Program-made: the position numbers and the translations under genes
Notes under the pieces: model-generated
Told to the model about the DNA's origin: nothing
What the model saw: the letters and a program-made list of their open reading frames with translations, nothing else
The model's database searches: none
Origin: Asticcacaulis sp. SL142
GTDB lineage: Bacteria; Pseudomonadota; Alphaproteobacteria; Caulobacterales; Caulobacteraceae
Direction of reading: 5' to 3'
Assembly (NCBI RefSeq): GCF_026625745.1
Contig: NZ_CP113061.1
Span: forward strand, 2,567,501-2,631,500
DNA: 64,000 nt
Shown here: piece after piece, positions 1 through 7,829 of the stretch
How positions within the stretch are numbered: position 1 is the first letter of the stretch
How the letters are laid out: each line of letters begins with the position of its first letter

Positions 1-1
1 G

Positions 2-352
2 ATCGATGATATCAAAGGTGTGCTGTCGGGCATGCTGGCGCCGATCCAGCGCGAAACCTTCCTCGGCAATGCCGAAGTCCTTGAGGTGTTTGACATCTCC
101 AAGGTTGGCAGGGTTGCGGGCTGTCGCGTTACCGAAGGCCGTGTCGAGAAGGGGGCGCGTGTGCGTATCCTGCGCGACAACATCGTCATTCAGGAAATGG
201 GTGTCCTTTCGACGCTCAAGCGCTTCAAGGACGAGGTCAATTCGGTTGTGGTCGGTCAGGAATGTGGTATGGCCTTCAACGGCTTCCAGGATCTTAAGGC
301 CGGTGACTTCATCGAATGTTTCACCGTCGAAGAGATCAAGCGGACGCTTTAA
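2..352 (+). CDS. infB: Translation initiation factor IF-2, C-terminal fragment
   Basis: This is the 3' end of infB, cut by the window edge; about 116 codons are visible, ending in TAA. IF-2 is the GTPase that brings fMet-tRNA to the 30S subunit. The visible part is domain IV: it carries the [11 protein letters not shown] beta-barrel stretch, then IRDN-like and GQECGM segments and the closing [15 protein letters not shown] tail, all typical of the fMet-tRNA-binding C-terminal domain. In most bacteria infB is followed directly by rbfA and truB. Here a strong terminator follows and rbfA lies about 7 kb away at 7371. The GTPase domain is outside the window. Confidence 0.96.
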   Translation: MDDIKGVLSGMLAPIQRETFLGNAEVLEVFDISKVGRVAGCRVTEGRVEKGARVRILRDNIVIQEMGVLSTLKRFKDEVNSVVVGQECGMAFNGFQDLKAGDFIECFTVEEIKRTL

Positions 353-410
353 GCCTAATGTAAAAGTTTTAGGCCCAGACGTTGTTTGGGCCTAAGCGAA
401 GCTATTAAAA

Positions 411-444
411 ACACCCCGCCAAATAATGGCGGGGTGTTTTTTTA
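411..444. terminator. Bidirectional rho-independent terminator between infB and the DUF1508 gene
   Basis: A perfect 10-bp stem (411-420 with 428-437) with a 7-nt loop is followed by seven T on the plus strand. An A-rich stretch on the other side (404-410) gives a T-rich tail on the minus strand, so it can serve both convergent genes. A second hairpin, AGGCCCA/TGGGCCT, sits just upstream at 371-393. Confidence 0.93.
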
Positions 445-445
445 G

Positions 446-640
446 TTAATAATATTTTTTTATATTCCGTATCAGTGAGTTAACACCATCTACAGCCGCT
501 TGTCGTGTTGTGTAATTTTCCGAATGACACAAAATGCGCCCGTTTGCGGCTTTTGCACGCCAATAATATTGCGCGTTAACCGTCGGAAAAACTTCAAAGA
601 CGGGCTTATCTGCTTGATACAGTGAGTTAGCGTTGGTCAT
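446..640 (-). CDS. DUF1508 (YegP-like) domain protein
   Basis: This 64-aa protein contains one copy of the DUF1508/YegP motif: a strand pair around FEVFPTVNAQYYWRAKAANG, then the helix-start pattern SENYTTRQAAVDGVNS. YegP-type proteins usually carry two such repeats in about 110 residues; here there is only one. The function of the family is not established. The gene is convergent with infB and shares its terminator. Codons are more AT-rich than in infB. The family assignment is from the motif pattern only. Confidence 0.8.
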   Translation of the reverse strand: MTNANSLYQADKPVFEVFPTVNAQYYWRAKAANGRILCHSENYTTRQAAVDGVNSLIRNIKKYY

Positions 641-760
641 CGAATGACCCTTTCAGGTTGGCGCAAGAGCGTCTTCAGCGGGGACGGTCTTGCAAAAAAT
701 GAAAGGACACCCTATACTTGCCAAGCTTGTCACAGCATGGGGCAGATGCATCTTGTCCCA

Positions 761-795
761 GTTAAGGCCAATCGACTCGTTCGGTTGGCCTTAAC
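761..795. repeat. Long hairpin between the DUF1508 gene and the 834 gene
   Basis: An 11-bp perfect inverted repeat (GTTAAGGCCAA at 761-771, TTGGCCTTAAC at 785-795) extends to 14 pairs with one G-T pair and a 7-nt loop. No T-run follows on either strand, so it is not a standard intrinsic terminator. It lies downstream of the minus-strand gene at 834. Confidence 0.7.
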
Positions 796-833
796 CATAT
801 CTAGCACACCTCATTTAAAAATCAATCCCCACA

Positions 834-1145
834 TCAATCCTCCCGCGCGGTTTTCTTGCGATAAACCCCCTTCTTTTCGCGTACGCTTTCTATCAGGTTG
901 GCTTTTGTCATTCTGTACAGCTTGTTAGATAGGTATGTACGCTCTAAAAGAAGTTCATATTTTCGATATAAACCCACTAAAATTTCATCTATGTTTGCGA
1001 TTTTATCAAATGAATCAATAACATTTATAATTTTCTCCTCTAATTCATCCATCTTGTTAATTTGGAGTTGTTTTTTTAGGGACTCAGGAAGGTCGGACAT
1101 GTCCCCGATTCTTTTGCCCACTCTTTTTAAAATTTCTTCGTCCAT
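834..1145 (-). CDS. Small AT-rich protein with a possible winged-helix end; function unknown
   Basis: Predicted 103 aa. The start at 1145 (protein begins MDEEILKRVG) is preferred because AGGAG lies 8 nt upstream of it; an ATG 30 nt further upstream in frame lacks this. The first half is charged and helical. The C-terminal half (from about NIDEILVGLYRKYE through SNKLYRMTKANLIES to KGVYRKK) has the look of a winged helix: helices followed by a basic two-strand wing. That is inference from pattern, not a family match. The gene is clearly more AT-rich than its neighbours and has a perfect CtrA-type box 60 bp upstream. It could be a cell-cycle-controlled regulator. Confidence 0.6.
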   Translation of the reverse strand: MDEEILKRVGKRIGDMSDLPESLKKQLQINKMDELEEKIINVIDSFDKIANIDEILVGLYRKYELLLERTYLSNKLYRMTKANLIESVREKKGVYRKKTARED

Positions 1146-1200
1146 TTCATAATCTCCTAGCTTCCTTTCATTCAATTTACACGACTTGTCCTTTAAGTTA

Positions 1201-1223
1201 AATGTTAATCTTTCGTTAACATT
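1201..1223. promoter_or_regulatory. Palindromic CtrA-type box (TTAA-N7-TTAAC)
   Basis: TTAA (1205-1208), seven bases, TTAAC (1216-1220) match the CtrA consensus exactly. The site is embedded in an 8-bp perfect inverted repeat AATGTTAA/TTAACATT. It lies 60 bp upstream of the minus-strand gene at 1145 and 200 bp upstream of purU, so the small gene is the likelier target. Confidence 0.6.
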
Positions 1224-1322
1224 CCTAAAATTTTTCTAAGTTTAATTTATCATTTTTTTGCCGCGCGCTCCTTTGTGTTTTTCAGGCTTGATTTTCGATT
1301 CGCCGCTGACATTTTAAGGGGT

Positions 1323-1350
1323 GTGGGGTCGATGACCCCACGCCTTTTTT
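1323..1350 (+). repeat. Dispersed palindrome family 1, copy A (terminator-like)
   Basis: GTGGGGTC (1323-1330), GAT, GACCCCAC (1334-1341), followed by a run of six T at 1345-1350. It belongs to the same family as the copies at 11600, 18652, 33865, 42847, 46640, 46693 and 51627. It lies upstream of purU. Confidence 0.85.
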
Positions 1351-1420
1351 CTTTCAATTGAAACCTTTGACTTTTCGAAAGATTTGCCTGCTATAGCGGG
1401 GAAACCTTTGGAATACGCCT

Positions 1421-2299
1421 GTGCCTGATACGACCTTTTTCGATCCGTCCCATTATGTCCTGATCATTAAGTGCCCGGATACGCGCGGTATCGTGGCGGC
1501 GGTGTCGGGCTATCTGAACGACAACGATATTTCGATCGTCGAGTCGAACCAGTTCAATGATGCGCAAGGTGATACATTCTATGTCCGCGTTGTCTTCCGT
1601 CAGGCGGGCGGACGTATGCCGCCGATGCAGATCCTCGAAGAAGGGTTTAAGCCCATCGCGCACCGCTTTGCGATGGAATGGAAAATCCATAACCTGAGCG
1701 TCAAGCCCAAGGTGCTGATTGCCGTGTCGAAATTCGGCCACTGCCTTTATGAGTTGCTGCACCGCTGGCGGGCAGGTTTGCTGCCGGTCGATATCGCGGC
1801 GGTGGTCTCAAACCACGAAGACATGCGCTCCTTTGTGGAATGGAACGGCCTGGCCTATGTCCATCTGCCGATCACCAAGGACACCAAGGCCGAGCAGGAA
1901 GCGCAGTTCCTGAAACTGATCGATGATCACAGCGTCGATCTGGTGGTATTGGCGCGTTACATGCAGATATTGTCGGATGAGATGAGCCGCAAACTGGATG
2001 GGCGCTGCATCAATATCCACCACTCGTTCCTGCCGTCGTTCAAGGGCGCCAAGCCCTACCATCAGGCCCATCAGCGCGGCGTCAAGATCATCGGGGCGAC
2101 GGCGCACTATGTGACCTCAGACCTTGATGAAGGCCCGATCATCGAGCAGGACGTGCAGCGCGTTCACCACGGCCATACCCCGGAACAACTGGTCGCCATT
2201 GGTCAGGATATCGAGGCGCGGGTGCTGGCGCGGGCCGTGACCTGGCATGCGGAACGGCGGGTGATTATCAATGGCAGTAAAACGGTTGTCTTCTCCTGA
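1421..2299 (+). CDS. purU: Formyltetrahydrofolate deformylase
   Basis: This 292-aa protein hydrolyses 10-formyl-THF to THF and formate, balancing one-carbon and glycine pools and supplying formate for purine synthesis. Residues about 10-85 form an ACT regulatory domain (CPDTRGIVAAVSGYL). Residues about 95-285 form the formyl-transferase-type catalytic domain, with the triad-like Asn198 and His200 in INIHHSFLPSF and Asp236 in DLDEGPI. The start is GTG at 1421. Length is standard for PurU. It ends in TGA and stands as a single gene, with palindrome copy A upstream. No glycine riboswitch was seen. Confidence 0.95.
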   Translation: MPDTTFFDPSHYVLIIKCPDTRGIVAAVSGYLNDNDISIVESNQFNDAQGDTFYVRVVFRQAGGRMPPMQILEEGFKPIAHRFAMEWKIHNLSVKPKVLIAVSKFGHCLYELLHRWRAGLLPVDIAAVVSNHEDMRSFVEWNGLAYVHLPITKDTKAEQEAQFLKLIDDHSVDLVVLARYMQILSDEMSRKLDGRCINIHHSFLPSFKGAKPYHQAHQRGVKIIGATAHYVTSDLDEGPIIEQDVQRVHHGHTPEQLVAIGQDIEARVLARAVTWHAERRVIINGSKTVVFS

Positions 2300-2320
2300 A
2301 CCGTGTGAACGCGCGCAAAA

Positions 2321-2342
2321 GATTCTCTTAATACGGGGTTAA
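2321..2342 (+). promoter_or_regulatory. CcrM site (GANTC) plus CtrA-type box upstream of the 2405 gene
   Basis: GATTC at 2321-2325 is followed closely by TTAA (2328-2331), TACGGGG, TTAA (2339-2342), a full TTAA-N7-TTAA CtrA half-site pair. The box is about 63 bp upstream of the start at 2405, a typical position for promoter control. Confidence 0.5.
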
Positions 2343-2404
2343 TTGCCCTTGTCAGGCGCAATTTGGCGTTGCAGTATCGGCACCCTACAGAGGGGTCAAA
2401 AGTC

Positions 2405-3103
2405 ATGTCCGATGCCGTCAAAACGGTTGTAAAAAAAGGGCGTAAGCGAAAACAACCCCAGATTTCAAACGTTTACATAACGCGTTATGGCGAATATGAT
2501 GGCGTCGGCATGGGTTGTCTCAGTGACGACAGTCTCTATCTGACCCAGCGCGGTCTGGCGCGACTGTGCGGGGTGCAAAACGCCCATATCGGCACGATCA
2601 GCGCCGACTGGCACACCGATAAGCCACGCATCCGGGCGATTAAGGCGCGGCTTGAAACGGTCAATGAAAACCGCCCAAGCCCTCACCGCGTCATGAGCCA
2701 TAAGGGTCGCATCCAGCACACCTATGATATGGCGGTCTGTCGGGCAATTCTCGCCTATTATGCCTTTGACGCGGGTCGGCAAACTCAGCCGGAGGCAGAA
2801 GCGCATCTTCGGGCCTATGATGGTGCGGGGCTTGAGGCCTATGTCCGGTATGGTTTGGCGATGGGGCTCAGGCCTGCGGAAGGTTCGCCCGCCCAACCGA
2901 TCCGTTTTCAACCCATTGCCGACGAGGTTGAGATGCCGTTGCCTCAGGCCGATGCCTTAAGCGACATGATCCGCGCCTATTATGACCTGTCATTCCTGAT
3001 GGCGCAGGCCTATGTGGCCTGGTTGAGCGCCTTGATGCAGCGGGCGGCGTGGAATAACCGGTTGGGGCTATATGTGCCGCTCAGGGCGTTTTTGACTTCG
3101 TAA
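2405..3103 (+). CDS. Conserved protein of unknown function, possibly DNA-binding
   Basis: Predicted 232 aa. The start is the ATG at 2405 with GAGGGG about 8 nt upstream. The N-terminus is basic (KKGRKRKQ). A central segment, LYLTQRGLARLCGVQNAHIG, resembles a helix-turn-helix as found in phage regulator and KilA/P63C-type proteins. It is followed by a helical region with AILAYYAFDAG and a C-terminal helical part. No catalytic motif was recognised. Its 3' end overlaps the convergent DUF418 gene by 23 bp. An upstream GANTC and CtrA-type box suggest cell-cycle control. The regulatory role is inference. Confidence 0.75.
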   Translation: MSDAVKTVVKKGRKRKQPQISNVYITRYGEYDGVGMGCLSDDSLYLTQRGLARLCGVQNAHIGTISADWHTDKPRIRAIKARLETVNENRPSPHRVMSHKGRIQHTYDMAVCRAILAYYAFDAGRQTQPEAEAHLRAYDGAGLEAYVRYGLAMGLRPAEGSPAQPIRFQPIADEVEMPLPQADALSDMIRAYYDLSFLMAQAYVAWLSALMQRAAWNNRLGLYVPLRAFLTS

Positions 3104-4280
3104 ATGGCACCTTGACGGTTAAATAGGTCGCCGCCCGCCACAACCACTCCAGCGGGCCGTAAAGAAATGCTTTGAACCACAGATGGGCAAAGGCGACCTG
3201 AGCGGCGAAGGCGGCAAGCCCGATCAGTACGGCCTCGGACTGGGTCATGGTGGCGTGCATCCCAAGTCCGTAACCGTAAAAGACCGGCACGAACATCAGC
3301 GATTGCGCCACATAGAGCGTCAGAGTCATCCGCCCGGCAGGGGCCAGCACATTGAGCGCCTTATGGGCAAAGCTATAGTAGAGGCTCATGAACCCCAGCA
3401 TCAGCACGGTCATGACGCTGAGGTCGAACAGGCTCGACAAAAATGCGCTAAACAGAGACTTGGGCATAAACATGGCCTCGGTTGCGGGCATGAGGTCGGC
3501 GATAGACCCGCGGCTGAAATAAAGCCCGATAGCGGCGACGAAGGCTATAACCAGCCCTGTCAGGCGCTCGCCGGAAAAGCGTACCGGTTCGCGGAAAAAT
3601 CCGATCCGGCCCAACACCATGCCTATCAGCGACAAACCTAAAATCTGGCTGAGGCGGCCGGATTCATACATGAACAGCCATTTAAAGGCGTGGCCGTCGC
3701 TGATGTTCATGGCGATGGTCTCAGCAAACCCGCCGCTTAAGTAAACTTCGGGGATTTCGGCGCTCCAGAATTTCAGGGGCTGATTGGCCCAGTCGGCGCC
3801 GTTCAGACCGCTGATGATGTGCACCCACATCAGCGGCTGGAGCAGTAACAGCACACCAATGGCGGCCACCACCGCATTGGATTTCACCCGGTAAAATGGC
3901 AGCAGGAAAAGGCCCATAACCGCCAGAACCTGCAGCACATCACCACGATACCAGACGGCGTGCGCGCAGCCGATCAGAAATAAAATGGTCAACCGCCAGA
4001 CAAACCGGCCTGTGAAATCGACGCCCTTCTGGGCCGACCGATCCATAATGATGACAAACGACACGCCAAAACACAGGGCCAGCAACGCAAAGGCCTTACC
4101 GGCAAAGACCGTGAAGATGACATCGTGCCAGATAAGCTGAGCCGGATCAGTAACCGGATGGGCCCAATAAAGTTCAAACAATTCCGGCATGTGGACGATG
4201 AACAACCCAAACAGGGCAAAGCCCCGCAGAGCGTCGAGACCCTCCATCCGCGGAGTGAATTCAGGTTTGACAGGCGCCAC
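3081..4280 (-). CDS. DUF418 / YeiB-family integral membrane protein
   Basis: This 399-aa protein has about ten hydrophobic helices. The N-terminus has the family hallmark R-GLDALRGFALFGLFIVHM, and the C-terminal half is the DUF418 region (PAGRMTLTLYVAQSL, the conserved GRM-LT-Y pattern). Relatives are related to acyltransferase-3 proteins, and their substrate is unknown. The start is GTG at 4280 with GGGGA about 7 nt upstream. It lies downstream of the adenylation-acyltransferase fusion on the same strand, with 89 bp between them, so the two may be co-transcribed and may both work on an exported acylated product. That link is inference. Confidence 0.88.
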   Translation of the reverse strand: MAPVKPEFTPRMEGLDALRGFALFGLFIVHMPELFELYWAHPVTDPAQLIWHDVIFTVFAGKAFALLALCFGVSFVIIMDRSAQKGVDFTGRFVWRLTILFLIGCAHAVWYRGDVLQVLAVMGLFLLPFYRVKSNAVVAAIGVLLLLQPLMWVHIISGLNGADWANQPLKFWSAEIPEVYLSGGFAETIAMNISDGHAFKWLFMYESGRLSQILGLSLIGMVLGRIGFFREPVRFSGERLTGLVIAFVAAIGLYFSRGSIADLMPATEAMFMPKSLFSAFLSSLFDLSVMTVLMLGFMSLYYSFAHKALNVLAPAGRMTLTLYVAQSLMFVPVFYGYGLGMHATMTQSEAVLIGLAAFAAQVAFAHLWFKAFLYGPLEWLWRAATYLTVKVPFTKSKTP

Positions 4281-4305
4281 GGTATTTTCCCCATATCTGT
4301 TCTTT

Positions 4306-4330
4306 CGCCTGATCGGGCAGGCGTTTTTTT
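4306..4330 (+). terminator. Intrinsic terminator pointing against the flanking genes
   Basis: Stem CGCCTG (4306-4311) with CAGGCG (4318-4323), followed by seven T. It is correctly built only for the plus strand, yet both neighbouring genes are on the minus strand. There is no T-run on the minus side. It may stop antisense transcription entering the 4370-7129 gene. Confidence 0.65.
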
Positions 4331-4369
4331 AACCGTATAACAGGATTTGGAGCGTCGGGCCAGCGCGGG

Positions 4370-7129
4370 TCAAACCATCCGCAATGGCCCGCCGTTGAAG
4401 ATGAAGCTTAAAATCTTTGAACGGGCAATGCCCAGATAAACGCCCCACGAACAGATCAGGGTGCCTGCGGTCGTCAGGACAATCGACAGGATCGGATTGA
4501 GATCAAGCTCAATACACACCGCGCTGAACACCAGCACAAAGACCATGTGCCATAGGTAGATGACGAAGGAGGCATCGAGCAGCCGTGCCACCATCGGATG
4601 CGGTTTATTGGCCCATTTGTGCATCAGGCTGAGGAAAATCTGCGTCCCCAATAAGCCGCACGGCAGCCAGTTGATGTTTTGCGCAATCTTGCCGATGAGG
4701 GTCTGAGAGTGATCATAGTAGACAAAGACACAGATCAGCACGGCCCCTAAGATATAGGCAAAGGCTGACGGCTTGAGGAACCAGTTAAACAGCTTAGGCT
4801 GCCCCGCCAGTATAGCGCCCAGAAAGAAGGCCGGCCCGAACGCCAGTATCGAGCGATATTCGTACACACCAAACAGCAGGTCATGTTCTGCGCTCAAAAT
4901 CCGGCCCAAGGCAGCGAGCCCAAGCCCCCATCCGGACAGAAAGACGAGCATCAGACCCCAGACCAGATTGGGCCTGGCACCGACCTTATCGATAAAGCGC
5001 TGCGGCAGGTGGCCGGCCAGGCCGCGTTTATGGGCCACCCAAAATAGCGCCAGCAGACTAATCAGGGCCATAAGGGTAATCAGGAACCAGCGGTGGGTCA
5101 GCCACTGCGGCGACAGGGTTGTGACCATGCTGAGCCAGTAGTCAGAGGCGGGCGGCCCCTCCCGACCGGGGGTAAAGGCTATGGCGGCCATTTCAAGGGG
5201 GGCCAGCAACAGACTGCCCAGAATGACCGGCACGCCCAGGCGCACGAACTGACGATCCAGCCATTTTCTGACATCGGCGCGCTTAAGGATCAACAGCGAG
5301 AAACAGCCGCTGATGAAAAAGAAAGCGAACATCCGAAAGCTGTGGGTGGTGGCCGCAAAAATCGTGGCCGTATGGGAGGTTTGGGCTGAGGTGATCAGCC
5401 AATCCTTATGTTCACTGAAGACCATGGCGGCGTGGTAGGGAATCCCCATCAGCAGCATCAGCACGCGGCAGGTGTTTAGATAATGCAGCCGGTTGCCTGC
5501 GGTCTCAGGCACCACCTGACCGCGCAGGGCTTCGAGGGCATCTATGGTTTGCACTTCCCAGTCTTCGGGCAGGAAACCGAGATAGTCCTCGATCGCCAGG
5601 GATATCTGCACATAGGACAGGGAATCACCGGAGAGGGACGCAAAGGTCGATTGGCCGGAAATGATTTTGGCACCGGACAGGGCGGTATAGATGGCGGCAA
5701 TGCTGTCCCAGCGTGATCTGGGCGCCGAATGGCCATTGGCTACGGTCTTTGGCTGTTCGGCCTGTCGCAACAAAGCCTGATAATCGGTTTTGCCATTGGA
5801 CAGGCGTGGAATAGCCTCAACCTTAAGGACTGACACCATAAAGGGCGGCAGTTTATAGGTTTCACAGACCCATGCGCTCAAAGCGTCTATGTCGGTATCG
5901 GCGGTGGTGGCGATGACGATCTTATCGTCCGTGCCGGTGCAGGCAACCTCGCCTAAACGCTCCCGCAGCCTGTGTTCGACATCATCAAGGTTAAGCCGCA
6001 CACCGAAGGGTTTGATAAACCGCTTGGCGCGGCCAATAATATAGAACAGGCCGTCCGCGTTGCGGCAGGCGATGTCGCCGGTCAGCAGGTGATCAAGCCG
6101 GTCGTCACGGGCAAGATCGGGCAGGCTTTCCGCATAGCCCATCATGACGTTGTCGCCTTCATAGACCAGTTCGCCGGGCGTGTCAGGGGTGGTGATTTCC
6201 GTACCGTCTTCGCCCTTAAGCCACAGGCGGCCACCGGGGACGGCGCGACCAATGCAGTCAGGGTAGCGGGTCGCCATGTCAGGCGGCAGATAGGCCATGC
6301 GCGGGGCGGCCTCGGTCTGGCCGTACATCACATAGAACTTCCAGCCCTGTTGCTGGCTGAGTCCGGCATAGCGGGTGACCAGCGCAGGCGACAGTTTACC
6401 ACCGGCCTGAGTGACGTAGCGCAGGGTTTTCAGATTGCCCAGATAACGGCTGCGTTCCAGCACTTCGAAGCTATAGGGCACGCCGGACAGGCCGGTGACT
6501 TTGTGGGCCTTCACCGCCTGCCACAGGTCAGCGTCAGTGACCGAGGCTTCGCTTAAGACGACCGATCCGCCGCACAACAGATGGCTGTGCAGGATGGAAA
6601 GACCGAAGGAGTAGCTGAATTTGAGATTGAGCAGCCCCCGGTCCTTGGCCGTCAGTTCAAGATATTGTGCAATCGAGCGGGCATTGGCTTGCAGGTTCTT
6701 GACCGACAGCTTGACCAGCTTGGCCGTGCCGGTTGAGCCCGAAGTGGACATTAAAACACTGACGTCCGGGTGCAGGCCCAGATCCTGAGCGTGGCGGGCT
6801 GTGATGTCACCGTCAGCCGCTTCGGGCCGGATCACGAAATGCGGATTATATAGCGTGATCAGGTCATCCAGACGCGCCGGCTCATAGTCCGAAAACAGAT
6901 GGACGGCATAGCCCGCCCGCAGACAGGCCAGATAGCGCACGACCGACTTGGCATCATTTCGCACACTTAAAAACACCAGCGACCGCTGACCCGGCAGGCA
7001 GGTTTTCAGGTGCTGCATCAGCTCATCGCAGCGCGCCGACAGGTCGCCATAGCTGATTTTGACATCACCCTCGATCAGGGCGATCGAACGCGAAGGGTGT
7101 GTCAAACTGAAAAACGAGGCGGTGGCCAT
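4370..7129 (-). CDS. Adenylation domain / carrier / acyltransferase-3 fusion
   Basis: A 919-aa three-part protein. Residues 1-460 are an AMP-forming adenylate domain: STSGSTGTAK (128-137), YGQTEA, TGD, GRAKRFIKPFG, and the catalytic lysine motif LSNGKTDYQ. Residues about 468-540 look like a phosphopantetheine carrier with SLSGDSLSYVQ, the modified serine being near 502. Residues about 548-910 are a membrane acyltransferase-3 domain with the family R-x10-H motif (R-VLMLLMGIPY-H) and FFFISGCF, about ten hydrophobic helices. The expected logic is that an acid is activated, loaded on the carrier and transferred across the membrane by the AT3 part. The acid and the acceptor are unknown. A DUF418 gene lies downstream. 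Confidence 0.88.
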   Translation of the reverse strand: MATASFFSLTHPSRSIALIEGDVKISYGDLSARCDELMQHLKTCLPGQRSLVFLSVRNDAKSVVRYLACLRAGYAVHLFSDYEPARLDDLITLYNPHFVIRPEAADGDITARHAQDLGLHPDVSVLMSTSGSTGTAKLVKLSVKNLQANARSIAQYLELTAKDRGLLNLKFSYSFGLSILHSHLLCGGSVVLSEASVTDADLWQAVKAHKVTGLSGVPYSFEVLERSRYLGNLKTLRYVTQAGGKLSPALVTRYAGLSQQQGWKFYVMYGQTEAAPRMAYLPPDMATRYPDCIGRAVPGGRLWLKGEDGTEITTPDTPGELVYEGDNVMMGYAESLPDLARDDRLDHLLTGDIACRNADGLFYIIGRAKRFIKPFGVRLNLDDVEHRLRERLGEVACTGTDDKIVIATTADTDIDALSAWVCETYKLPPFMVSVLKVEAIPRLSNGKTDYQALLRQAEQPKTVANGHSAPRSRWDSIAAIYTALSGAKIISGQSTFASLSGDSLSYVQISLAIEDYLGFLPEDWEVQTIDALEALRGQVVPETAGNRLHYLNTCRVLMLLMGIPYHAAMVFSEHKDWLITSAQTSHTATIFAATTHSFRMFAFFFISGCFSLLILKRADVRKWLDRQFVRLGVPVILGSLLLAPLEMAAIAFTPGREGPPASDYWLSMVTTLSPQWLTHRWFLITLMALISLLALFWVAHKRGLAGHLPQRFIDKVGARPNLVWGLMLVFLSGWGLGLAALGRILSAEHDLLFGVYEYRSILAFGPAFFLGAILAGQPKLFNWFLKPSAFAYILGAVLICVFVYYDHSQTLIGKIAQNINWLPCGLLGTQIFLSLMHKWANKPHPMVARLLDASFVIYLWHMVFVLVFSAVCIELDLNPILSIVLTTAGTLICSWGVYLGIARSKILSFIFNGGPLRMV

Positions 7130-7325
7130 GCGATAATCCGGTGTCGGGCAGGTTAGACCGTGGTTACTGCAAATCCCATACCAAGGGCCGTGTCAAATAT
7201 CGGGACTTTCAGAAGTTTTGTCGGTGACTAAGCCTTATGTGGTCGTCACTACCCTACACATCTTAAAAAGCAGAAATATTTCGGCGGTGCAACATAGATG
7301 CGAATAGGGCGCCCAAAGTCGCGTC

Positions 7326-7343
7326 ACACTTTTTGGATGCGCT
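7326..7343 (+). repeat. Dispersed GCGCAT-type repeat, right arm only
   Basis: ACACTTTTTGGATGCGCT just upstream of rbfA matches the right arm of the fuller imperfect hairpins at 17429-17473 and 31386-31427. The left arm is degenerate here. Confidence 0.5.
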
Positions 7344-7370
7344 TTAATTAAAATGATTTATAAGGCGCGG

Positions 7371-7829
7371 ATGAAACGAGCATCTTATACATCCGGCAAA
7401 GGCCAAAAGGCCGAAGCTATAGGCCCCACACAGCGACAATTACGCGCCGGGGAACTGGTCCGCCATGCGCTGGTTGAAATCCTGCGCGAAGAAGAGATCC
7501 ATGACGAAGCCCTGCACGGGGTGTCGATCACTGTGACCGAAGTGCGCTGTTCGCCTGATCTGCGTCATGCGACTATCTTTGTCGAGCCGCTGGGGGCGGG
7601 GCTGCTAACGGGGGTTTCTCCTGAGAAGGTCAAGCCGGCCATTGATGCGCTCAACCGCCATGCCAAGTTTATGCGCGGCGTTTTGGGCCGAATGATCGAC
7701 ATGAAGTTCACGCCCGCGCTTAAATTCCTGCATGACGAAAGCTTCAACGAAGCCTCGCGCCTCAATGCGCTGTTCTCCCGCCCGGAAGTGGCGCAGGATT
7801 TGGCGCATGATGAAGATGACCAAGACTGA
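7371..7829 (+). CDS. rbfA: Ribosome-binding factor A
   Basis: RbfA binds the 30S subunit near helix 1 of 16S rRNA and is needed for late 16S maturation and cold growth. The start at 7371 (MKRASYTSGK, 152 aa) has AAGG a few bases upstream; an in-frame ATG at 7353 has no ribosome-binding site. The KH-like fold is shown by ALVEILREEEIHDEAL, VTEVRCSPDLRHATIFVEP and LGRMIDMKFTPALKFLHDES. The acidic tail HDEDDQD is common in the family. The stop overlaps the truB start by one base. It begins the rbfA-truB-rpsO-pnp run, detached from infB. Confidence 0.95.
   Translation: MKRASYTSGKGQKAEAIGPTQRQLRAGELVRHALVEILREEEIHDEALHGVSITVTEVRCSPDLRHATIFVEPLGAGLLTGVSPEKVKPAIDALNRHAKFMRGVLGRMIDMKFTPALKFLHDESFNEASRLNALFSRPEVAQDLAHDEDDQD

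Noticed and set aside
644-928. Plus-strand reading frame of 94 codons
   Set aside because: No ribosome-binding site, it crosses a hairpin and the 3' end of the better-supported minus-strand gene, and the protein shows no domain pattern.
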